DNA of 64,000 nt, taken from positions 124,001-188,000 of the forward strand of contig NZ_JAFEUV020000008.1 of assembly GCF_017355915.2 (NCBI RefSeq). The letters run 5' to 3'. Position numbers and translations under genes: made by a program. The stretch comes from Telluribacter roseus. GTDB taxonomy: Bacteria > Bacteroidota > Bacteroidia > Cytophagales > Spirosomataceae. Each line of letters starts with the position of its first letter. The stretch's first letter is position 1. The notes beneath the pieces are model-generated. The model had not been told where the DNA came from, ran no database searches, and saw only the letters and a list, made by a program, of their open reading frames with translations. Positions 56,308 to 64,000 of the stretch are shown here, one piece after another.

Positions 56308-57300
56308 ATGAAATTATCAAAGGAAGCAAAAGTCGGACTACTGGCTATCGTTACTATGACGATGCTGTATTTCGGCTTTAATTTTTTAAAAGGTTCTGAT
56401 CTACTTTCCCGCACTAACAAGTACTACGTAGTTTACGATAATATAGATGGTCTTGCCGCGTCTAACCCTGTACTCCTGAACGGTTTATCAATAGGGCAGG
56501 TGAGCGAGATCAGTATCATGCAGAACAGAGGTAACCGTCTGCTGGTTACTCTTGATGTTAACAAAGACATACAGGTACATAAAGGTACCGTAGCGGTACT
56601 GGACGACGGAGGTCTGCTAGGTGGCAAGGTGATCCGGCTGGATATGGCCGCAACCGGACCTCTGCTGGAAGGCCAGGATACGCTCGTAGGTAGAAGAGAG
56701 GCCGGTATCTCTGCCCTGTTACAGGAGAAGGCCCTGCCCGTGATTGATCAGGCCGACTCACTCATGGCTCATCTGAATATGGTAGCTATGGGATTCCGCG
56801 AGACGGGTACCATCCTTAATCAGGTACTTCGCAACTACGACCAGACCGGCCAGGTACTACAGGGTACGCTACAGGATAATCGCGCTAATCTGGCGGCGCT
56901 GACGTCAAACCTTAACCAGCTGACGGCCTCACTGGTACAGACCGAAAAGGAACTGAAACCGCTGATGGTTAAAACCAACACCTTTGCCGACTCGCTCAAC
57001 GCCCTGCGACTGGGTGAAACGCTGGCGGCTACCCGTCAGACCATTAACGAGATGAAGGGGATCCTGACTGAGATCAAGTCAGGAGATGGTACATTAGGTA
57101 AGCTGGCCAATGATCAGGCGCTCTACAACAACCTGAACTACACCCTGCTCAGCATGAACAAGCTGATGACCAACCTACGCGAGAATCCAAGCCGGTACCT
57201 GCACTTCTCGGTGTTTGGTAAAAAGGACAAGGGAACTGCCGAAACGGCTATCGATACTACGGTAAAGATCAAATCGCTGGACCCGGAGCCGACACAATAA
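56308..57300 (+). CDS. MlaD/MCE-family lipid-transport protein
   Basis: 330 residues. One N-terminal helix (about 7-30, AKVGLLAIVTMTMLYFGFNF), then the MCE domain (about 38-120: YYVVYDNIDGLAASNPVLLN, GLLGGKVIRLDM), then a long helical region with coiled-coil-like pattern (about 135-300). MCE proteins shuttle phospholipids between membranes with an ABC transporter; the permease and ATPase genes are not beside it here. Ends in a Thr-rich tail. Confidence 0.9.
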   Translation: MKLSKEAKVGLLAIVTMTMLYFGFNFLKGSDLLSRTNKYYVVYDNIDGLAASNPVLLNGLSIGQVSEISIMQNRGNRLLVTLDVNKDIQVHKGTVAVLDDGGLLGGKVIRLDMAATGPLLEGQDTLVGRREAGISALLQEKALPVIDQADSLMAHLNMVAMGFRETGTILNQVLRNYDQTGQVLQGTLQDNRANLAALTSNLNQLTASLVQTEKELKPLMVKTNTFADSLNALRLGETLAATRQTINEMKGILTEIKSGDGTLGKLANDQALYNNLNYTLLSMNKLMTNLRENPSRYLHFSVFGKKDKGTAETAIDTTVKIKSLDPEPTQ

Positions 57301-57332
57301 GCTACCGGTTGGTCAACATGTATAGATACAGT

Positions 57333-57374
57333 AAGAAGACGTCTGGTGAGAGCCGGACGTCTTCTTTATTTTAG
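57333..57374 (+). terminator. Terminator after MCE gene
   Basis: 14-bp stem with one G-T pair (57333-57346 with 57353-57366), loop TGAGAG, then TATTTTAG. Confidence 0.85.
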
Positions 57375-57473
57375 AACAATGGAAAAGGATATCGATTTAT
57401 AATATATTCACGAGGTGCGTCATCCGATGGCGCTACCAAGTTCTTTTGTTCCAATTACACTTCATCAAGCCCA

Positions 57474-59087
57474 ATGACCAATCAGAAGACTATTCCGCAA
57501 CTAGTAGAAGAATTAAACCAGAAGTACGAAGCAGTCAAGCTGGGAGGAGGACCCAAGAAGATCGAAGCCCAGCACAAGAAAGGAAAGCTTACCGCCCGCG
57601 AGCGCATCCAGTACCTTATTGATCCCGGCACAGAGCTACTCGAAGTAGGTGCCTTTGTGGGCGAAGGGATGTACGAAGCCGAGGGCGGCTGCCCCTCGGG
57701 TGGGGTAGTGGTAGGTATAGGCTATGTGTCGGGCCGCTCCTGTGTGATAGTAGCCAACGATGCTACCGTCAAGGCCGGAGCCTGGTTTCCGATCACGGCC
57801 AAAAAGAACCTGCGGGCCCAGGAGATAGCCATGGAAAACCGCCTGCCCATCATCTACCTCGTCGATAGCGCGGGCGTATACCTGCCTATGCAGTCGGAGG
57901 TATTTGCCGACAAGGAGCACTTCGGACGCATCTTCCGCAACAACGCGCAGATGTCGGCAATGGGTATCGTACAGATAGCTGCCATTATGGGAAGCTGCGT
58001 AGCCGGTGGTGCCTACCTGCCCATCATGTCCGATGAAGCTCTCATTGTGGAAGGTACCGGCTCAGTATTCCTGGCGGGGCCGTACCTGGTCAAGTCGTCC
58101 ATCGGCGAAGACGTAGACGCCGAAACGCTGGGAGGAGCCACCATGCACTGCGAAATATCCGGTGTGACCGACAACAAGTACCCCGACGACCAAAGCTGCC
58201 TCGATGCCATAAAGCGGCACATAGATAGGATAGGGGGGGCGGAGAAAGCGGGTTTTAACCGCACGGAGCCGGTAGCACCCGCTCGAAAGCCGGAGGAACT
58301 GTACGACCTGCTGCCCACCGACCGCATCAAGCCCTACGACATGCGCCATATACTGGAGTGCATCGTGGATGGAGGCGAACTGGACGAGTACAAACCCGAC
58401 TACGGCAAGACGATCCTCTGCGCCTACGCCCGTGTAGACGGCTGGGCGGTGGGCATCGTAGCCAACCAACGTAAGATGGTGAAATCAGGTAAGGGGGAGA
58501 TGCAGATGGGCGGTGTGATCTACGCCGACTCGGCCGACAAAGCCACCCGCTTTATCATGAACTGTAATCAGAAAAAAATACCACTGCTGTTCCTCCACGA
58601 CGTGTCAGGCTTTATGGTAGGCAGCCGGGCCGAGCAGGGAGGTATTATCAAGGATGGAGCCAAGATGGTGAACGCCGTGGCTAATTCGGTAGTACCCAAG
58701 TTTGCGTTCATTGTGGGTAACTCTTACGGGGCCGGCAACTACGCCATGTGCGGCAAAGCCTACGACCCGCGCCTGATCTACGCCTGGCCTACGGCCCAAA
58801 TGGCGGTAATGAGTGGAGCCTCAGCGGCCAAAACTTTATTGCAAATAGAGACGGCCTCGCTCAAAGCCAAAGGAGAGGTAATCACCCCCGAAGCCGAACA
58901 GGAGCTACTGAAAGAAATCACCGACCGGTATAACCGGGAACTATCGCCCTACTACGCCGCCGCCCGCCTGTGGGTAGATGGTATCATTGATCCCGTCGAA
59001 ACAAGGCGGGTAATATCTATGGGTATCGAAGCGGCCAATCACGCTCCTATTACCAAGCCATTCAACGTAGGGGTGATACAAGTGTAG
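57474..59087 (+). CDS. Acyl-CoA carboxylase carboxyltransferase (beta) subunit
   Basis: 537 residues, two crotonase-like carboxyltransferase domains. It transfers CO2 from biotin to an acyl-CoA. N-domain: KKIEAQHKKGKLTARERIQYL, LVDSAGVYLPMQSEVF, GSCVAGGAYLPIMSDEALIV; C-domain: GGVIYADSADKATRFI, FLHDVSGFMVGSRAEQGGII and NSYGAGNYAMCGKAYDPR. The DKEHFGRIFRNNAQMS and GSCVAGGAY pattern is closer to methylcrotonyl-CoA carboxylase beta than to propionyl-CoA, but the substrate is not certain. No biotin subunit gene is adjacent. Confidence 0.9.
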   Translation: MTNQKTIPQLVEELNQKYEAVKLGGGPKKIEAQHKKGKLTARERIQYLIDPGTELLEVGAFVGEGMYEAEGGCPSGGVVVGIGYVSGRSCVIVANDATVKAGAWFPITAKKNLRAQEIAMENRLPIIYLVDSAGVYLPMQSEVFADKEHFGRIFRNNAQMSAMGIVQIAAIMGSCVAGGAYLPIMSDEALIVEGTGSVFLAGPYLVKSSIGEDVDAETLGGATMHCEISGVTDNKYPDDQSCLDAIKRHIDRIGGAEKAGFNRTEPVAPARKPEELYDLLPTDRIKPYDMRHILECIVDGGELDEYKPDYGKTILCAYARVDGWAVGIVANQRKMVKSGKGEMQMGGVIYADSADKATRFIMNCNQKKIPLLFLHDVSGFMVGSRAEQGGIIKDGAKMVNAVANSVVPKFAFIVGNSYGAGNYAMCGKAYDPRLIYAWPTAQMAVMSGASAAKTLLQIETASLKAKGEVITPEAEQELLKEITDRYNRELSPYYAAARLWVDGIIDPVETRRVISMGIEAANHAPITKPFNVGVIQV

Positions 59088-59103
59088 GATGTCATTTAGA
59101 TAT

Positions 59104-59174
59104 CTATGGCACAGTTCTAAACAGTGCCATAGGTCTACTACTACCGGTGCCACGGTTTGAACCGTGGCACCGGT
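59104..59174 (+). repeat. Two related hairpins (GGCAC/GTGCC)
   Basis: Hairpin 1: CTATGGCAC/GTGCCATAG (59104-59112 with 59124-59132). Hairpin 2: ACCGGTGCCACGGT/ACCGTGGCACCGGT (59143-59156 with 59161-59174), loop TTGA. Both share a TGGCAC core beside GTT and AAC, so they look like two copies of one small palindrome. No T-run follows. Possible REP-like elements or a stabilising 3' end for the carboxylase mRNA. Confidence 0.7.
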
Positions 59175-59232
59175 CAATGTCAAATCCAGAAGCTAAAACC
59201 TTAAAAGCTATCAACCTAACCACCTAGCATAC

Positions 59233-60111
59233 ATGTCTGAAAAAATTGCCTTTATAGGTCTGGGAACCTTGGGTACTCCCATTGCGGCTAACCTCATACA
59301 GGATGGCCACGAGCTGACTGTCTGGAACCGTACCAAAGGAAAAGCCCAGTCGCTGCTGGATCAGGGAGCCAGAGAAGCCGATAGTCCCGAGGAGGCCGTA
59401 ACACCCGGTGGAGTAGTGGTATCGGTACTGGCCGACGATGCCGCCGTGGAGGCTACTTTCAGTAAGGAAGTCCTGGAGCGACTGGGTAAAGGCAGTGTAC
59501 ATATTTCTATGAGTACCATTGCGCCAGCTACCGCCCGTCGCCTCGCTAAGCTCCATCAGCAGTACGGCGTAGCCTACATAGCGGCTCCCATCTTTGCCCG
59601 TCCCGACGCTGTATCGGCTCGTGTTGGTAACCTGTGCTTATCAGGTGAAGCTGCGGCTAAGGAGCGGGCCCGGACCGTGGTACAGCCGTTGGTCAAAGGC
59701 GTGTTTGATTTTGGCGAAGAGGTAGGGGCCGCCAACGTGGTCAAGCTGGCTGGTAACTACATGATTGCCGCCAGTATGGAGATGATGGCAGAGGCCTTCA
59801 CCATGGCCGAAAAGAGCGGAGTGGCCCGGCAGGCTATCTACGATATGTTTACGCAAACGCTCTTTGCGGCTCCTATCTTTCAGAACTACGGCCGCATGAT
59901 TGCGCAGAATACCTACGAGCCCGTAGGCTTCAAACTACCTCTCGGTCTGAAAGACCTCAACCTGGTACTCGAAACCGCATCGGAGGTACAGTCGCCGATG
60001 CCCCTGGCAAGTATGCTCCGCGACCGGCTCATTTCGGCCCGCGCCAAAGGCCGCGACCACCTCGACTGGACCGCCCTCGCGCAAGGCGTCTCAGACGACG
60101 CGGGTCTTTAA
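59233..60111 (+). CDS. NAD(P)-dependent beta-hydroxyacid dehydrogenase family protein
   Basis: 292 residues, HIBADH family. N-terminal Rossmann fold FIGLGTLGTPIAANLIQDGH, then VWNRT (the Arg/Thr after strand 2 suggests NADP), VSVLADDAAV, the substrate motif ISMSTIAPATARRLAKLH, and the catalytic lysine in GAANVVKLAGNYMIAASMEM. It may reduce a small aldehyde such as glyoxylate or succinic semialdehyde, or oxidise a 3-hydroxyacid; sequence does not decide. It may pair with the upstream carboxylase, but the hairpins between suggest separate units. Confidence 0.9.
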   Translation: MSEKIAFIGLGTLGTPIAANLIQDGHELTVWNRTKGKAQSLLDQGAREADSPEEAVTPGGVVVSVLADDAAVEATFSKEVLERLGKGSVHISMSTIAPATARRLAKLHQQYGVAYIAAPIFARPDAVSARVGNLCLSGEAAAKERARTVVQPLVKGVFDFGEEVGAANVVKLAGNYMIAASMEMMAEAFTMAEKSGVARQAIYDMFTQTLFAAPIFQNYGRMIAQNTYEPVGFKLPLGLKDLNLVLETASEVQSPMPLASMLRDRLISARAKGRDHLDWTALAQGVSDDAGL

Positions 60112-60129
60112 GGATCTCTTAAAATTACT

Positions 60130-60170
60130 CAGGCTCCCAGCAGTTAATAGGCTGGGAGCCTGCTTTTTTA
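60130..60170 (+). terminator. Terminator after HIBADH-family gene
   Basis: 12-bp perfect stem CAGGCTCCCAGC/GCTGGGAGCCTG (60130-60141 with 60151-60162), 9-base loop, then CTTTTTTA. Confidence 0.93.
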
Positions 60171-60291
60171 TCAGCTGCCCTCTCATCAACGCCGTTAAAT
60201 AACTTTTGTATAAAATAGTTGGTCGTAGTGACAAAAAGTTAGTTCTTGGGCTTGTACTTACTTTAACTGAGTATAACCAAAGCTGCTCTAC

Positions 60292-60885
60292 ATGTTATCT
60301 CTACGCCATTGGCCCGTACTACTTCTGTTCTTTACCGGTTTCTTTTTCAATAGTGCTTGGGCGCAGAGCCGCTTTTCCGTCGCTCCTGTAGTAGCTCCCT
60401 TTTCTTCCTATGCAGAAGCACGCCTGAAAGAGCCGCATCGTTTCCAGTATAGTACCGGCCTTTCGCTAGGAGCTACAGCACACTATCATTTTTCGCCTGT
60501 CTGGTCGCTGGCTACAGGACTTTGGTATCAGTGGGCCTATGTTAATGGCCAGACAGGGACAAATTTTGAGCTTTTTCGAATTAAGGAGCAGTACCTCGAG
60601 TTTCCGCTGCTGCTCAACTACCGTCCTACGGCTAGAAAAGTCTCTCCCTATTTCTCGGCAGGTATGTTGCTCTCCAAGCAACCGGGTTATTATCGATCGC
60701 TGGTATCCAAGGTACAACTGGGTGCGGGGGTGTCGTATCAGCTAAATCAGCGACTCGCAGTGGTAGTGCAACCTACCCTGGTACTTGGCTCCGATAAATA
60801 CGCGCGGCACTACCCGCCCAAGCGGCTCCTTAGCCTACAGACGCAACTAGTATACCATTTAGCCAGACCAAAACAGAAGGAGTAA
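60292..60885 (+). CDS. Outer-membrane beta-barrel protein, paralog 1
   Basis: 197 residues. Signal peptide ending FFFNSAWAQ. The mature part is a small eight-strand-like barrel: SLGATAHYHFSPVWSLATGL, EFPLLLNYRPTARKVSPYFS, AGMLLSK, LGAGVSYQLNQRLAVVVQPT, SLQTQLVYHL. Porin/PorT-type OMP_b-brl family; function unknown. Its stop overlaps the next ATG by one base (TAATG), and it is clearly related to that next gene. Confidence 0.85.
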   Translation: MLSLRHWPVLLLFFTGFFFNSAWAQSRFSVAPVVAPFSSYAEARLKEPHRFQYSTGLSLGATAHYHFSPVWSLATGLWYQWAYVNGQTGTNFELFRIKEQYLEFPLLLNYRPTARKVSPYFSAGMLLSKQPGYYRSLVSKVQLGAGVSYQLNQRLAVVVQPTLVLGSDKYARHYPPKRLLSLQTQLVYHLARPKQKE

Positions 60886-61541
60886 TGAAAATAAATAGTG
60901 TAATTCTAAGAAAAGGAGTGGCCTGGGCTCTAGCGGCTCTACTGCTTGCCGTGATGCACAGCGGCCATGCCCAGAGCCGTTTTTCTGCGTCCCTCACGGT
61001 CGCGCCCAGTCTTACCCGAGTAGTGCATCAGGATGAAGCAGATCTTATTACCCGTAACCCCTATAAACAACTAGGCTACCAACTGGGGACACAGCTGTAT
61101 TATCACTTCTCCGATCAGTGGTCAGTTTCTTCGGGACTGTGGTTGGAATGGAACCAAATTCCGAGTAAGTATTATGACGCTGTACCTGGATCGCTTGCAT
61201 TTGAAAGGTCTTTCCATCATAACTTTCAGATACCCATTCTACTGAACTACCAGACTACTACAAAACGTTTGGCGCCGTACTTTTCAGCCGGCTTGGTATT
61301 ACATAAAGCTAAGTACTCTTATATAGTAATTAGAACCACAACCGGGGAGGAAACCGAACATGGGTCCAACTTTTACAGTCCGATACTCCCGCGTCTGCTG
61401 CTGGGAGCCGGCATAAAGTATCGGCTCAACGAACACCTGTCGCTCATTACGCAGCCAGTTATTATGTATGAAGTAGAAAAGGAGAGAGGTAAGCGCGTCT
61501 TCCAGTACAGCCTCCAGACGCAGCTGGTGTGCCGGTTTTGA
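60885..61541 (+). CDS. Outer-membrane beta-barrel protein, paralog 2
   Basis: 218 residues, tandem duplicate of the gene before it. Shared blocks at matching places: AQSRFS at the mature N-terminus, YYHFSDQWSVSSGLW, FQIPILLNYQTTTKRLAPYF, SAGLVLHK, LLGAGIKYRLNEHLSLITQP and the end SLQTQLVCRF. Signal peptide ends HSGHAQ. It differs from paralog 1 mostly in the loops. Function unknown. Confidence 0.85.
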   Translation: MKINSVILRKGVAWALAALLLAVMHSGHAQSRFSASLTVAPSLTRVVHQDEADLITRNPYKQLGYQLGTQLYYHFSDQWSVSSGLWLEWNQIPSKYYDAVPGSLAFERSFHHNFQIPILLNYQTTTKRLAPYFSAGLVLHKAKYSYIVIRTTTGEETEHGSNFYSPILPRLLLGAGIKYRLNEHLSLITQPVIMYEVEKERGKRVFQYSLQTQLVCRF

Positions 61542-61606
61542 TAGAGCATTAATATCCCGTATTGCCGCATTATTTTCAACCCATAACTACCAATAAAATC
61601 TACTTC

Positions 61607-62197
61607 ATGAAGAAGCTATTCCTTGTTCTTGCTCTATTATTCAACAGCTATTGGGGTATTTGTCAGATGAGTACCCATAGTGTCAAAGCAGGTGTATCCT
61701 ATGTACAATTTGGAAGTGGTGATCTGGTAGGGTTTAACTACTACAATGAGTATAACCAAAGTATTACCCCATATATGACCATTGCCCCATCCCTGCACGT
61801 GGGGTATGGTTCCAGAGATGAGGGGTATGCACGATTCACGAAGGCTTCTATCTCTCTTGATCCCAATTTTTTTGTATCACCCATGCGGTTTGATCGGAGC
61901 AAGATCCGTCTGGGTATTGGTCCCTCACTACGCTATACATCCAGTTCATTGCCAACTTCCTATGGGTATTCACTCGTAGGCCCAATTCCGGATCGTCCCA
62001 CCGATCAGGCTACCTATGCCATTGATCTGAATTATACGCGTCCTATGAACTATTGGGCTATGGGATATACCGTAGCACTTGAAGGCGAAGTAACCCTTGA
62101 CCGCGGGTGGAGTACTGGTATAAGGGCATCATTCCAGAATTATACAAGTGGCGGAATGGTAGCTAACATAGGCTTGAACGTAGGGTATCAATTTTAA
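61607..62197 (+). CDS. Predicted outer-membrane protein
   Basis: 196 residues from ATG 61607 (MKKLFLVLALLFNSYWGICQ), which is the signal peptide; an upstream in-frame start at 61562 would bury it. The mature part has alternating strands (TIAPSLHVGYGSRDEGY, IRLGIGPSLRYTSSSLP, AMGYTVALEGEVTLDRGWST, NIGLNVGYQF) and ends in F, as barrels do. It is not a close copy of the two preceding OMPs but has the same size and style. Function unknown. Confidence 0.78.
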   Translation: MKKLFLVLALLFNSYWGICQMSTHSVKAGVSYVQFGSGDLVGFNYYNEYNQSITPYMTIAPSLHVGYGSRDEGYARFTKASISLDPNFFVSPMRFDRSKIRLGIGPSLRYTSSSLPTSYGYSLVGPIPDRPTDQATYAIDLNYTRPMNYWAMGYTVALEGEVTLDRGWSTGIRASFQNYTSGGMVANIGLNVGYQF

Positions 62198-62226
62198 ATC
62201 CGCATTACTTATCTATTTATGGGATC

Positions 62227-62264
62227 TACTACGAATACACTCTACGTAGCTTGTATTCGTAGTA
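62227..62264 (+). terminator. Hairpin after OMP gene
   Basis: 13-bp perfect stem TACTACGAATACA/TGTATTCGTAGTA (62227-62239 with 62252-62264), 12-base loop. No real T-run, so a weak terminator. The rest of 62265-62502 is AT-rich, with no gene that I can support. Confidence 0.6.
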
Positions 62265-62500
62265 GTAAATCATGTTCGAATGCCACACTCCTACGATAGT
62301 CTTTCCTAAACCTTCTAATATTTTCTCGTTAATACATCTACCTCTCTTCCCTGTTAAATATGGTTGGAGGTTTATTGTCTGCCTAATGATAGCGAAGCAT
62401 CAAAGTGTTCCTTCTGTTCAATGCTATAATGGTATCTTGTCTAATAGCTTTTGTCTATTAAGTCATAGAAAATATAGATTTTCATTATGATGTGGGTTGA

Positions 62501-64000
<1,500 letters not shown>

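Noticed and set aside
62272-62490. 72-codon frame between the OMP gene and katG
   Set aside because: No ribosome-binding site, signal, domain or coding-like composition; the region is AT-rich spacer.

Overview
The window is chromosomal DNA of a Bacteroidota bacterium, most likely order Cytophagales; the genus cannot be fixed from sequence reading alone. Evidence: several candidate promoters carry the Bacteroidota -7 element TAnnTTTG; there is a complete alternative complex III (actABCDEF) operon; DUF5606 and DUF3467 genes sit in their usual settings; rpoB appears to start with TTG; and Shine-Dalgarno signals are weak. Nearly all of the window is core, single-copy, vertically inherited-looking sequence. 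I see no prophage, insertion sequence, CRISPR array or integrated element.

Layout. 1-3180: the 3' end of smpB, an HNH-domain gene, rpsA and tRNA-Cys. 3355-20277: one long same-strand respiratory block. It holds alternative complex III (actA-F), the aa3-type oxidase subunits (coxB, coxA, two subunit III genes, subunit IV), heme A synthesis (ctaA, ctaB), a Sco copper chaperone, a DUF420/CtaM-like protein and a small unknown CAMC protein. Together these would take electrons from menaquinol through ActB, the hemes of ActA and ActE, to CuA and the heme-copper site, with the assembly factors co-encoded. 20351-23770: murI (minus), then an ECF sigma factor, a putative membrane anti-sigma/regulator and a predicted outer-membrane protein. 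23857-37615: the translation/transcription super-operon tRNA-Tyr, tRNA-Gly, tRNA-Thr, a tRNA-Thr remnant, tuf, tRNA-Trp, secE, nusG, rplK, rplA, rplJ, rplL, rpoB, rpoC.

37715-45930: DUF3467, an M1 peptidase, an aspartyl protease with PDZ domain, a FabH-like synthase, a glycosyltransferase, deoC, DUF5606 and engB. 46180-51648: a thioredoxin-like protein, then a minus-strand glycan cluster (aminotransferase, acetyltransferase, phosphoglycosyl transferase; resembles PglE/PglD/PglC) and a fused branched-chain 2-oxoacid dehydrogenase E1. 51874-57300: DUF1573, an LptD-like protein with a PGTAV repeat, an amidase and an MCE/MlaD protein, i.e. envelope biogenesis. 57474-64000: an acyl-CoA carboxylase beta subunit, a beta-hydroxyacid dehydrogenase, three small predicted outer-membrane barrels (two are tandem paralogs) and the 5' part of katG, which runs off the end.

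No clearly new multi-gene system is evident. The best leads are modest: the CAMC mini-protein at the end of the oxidase operon, the sigma/anti-sigma/OMP triad, a decayed tRNA-Thr copy beside the intact one, a candidate switchable leader before rpoB, and a repeat in lptD that encodes PGTAV on both strands.
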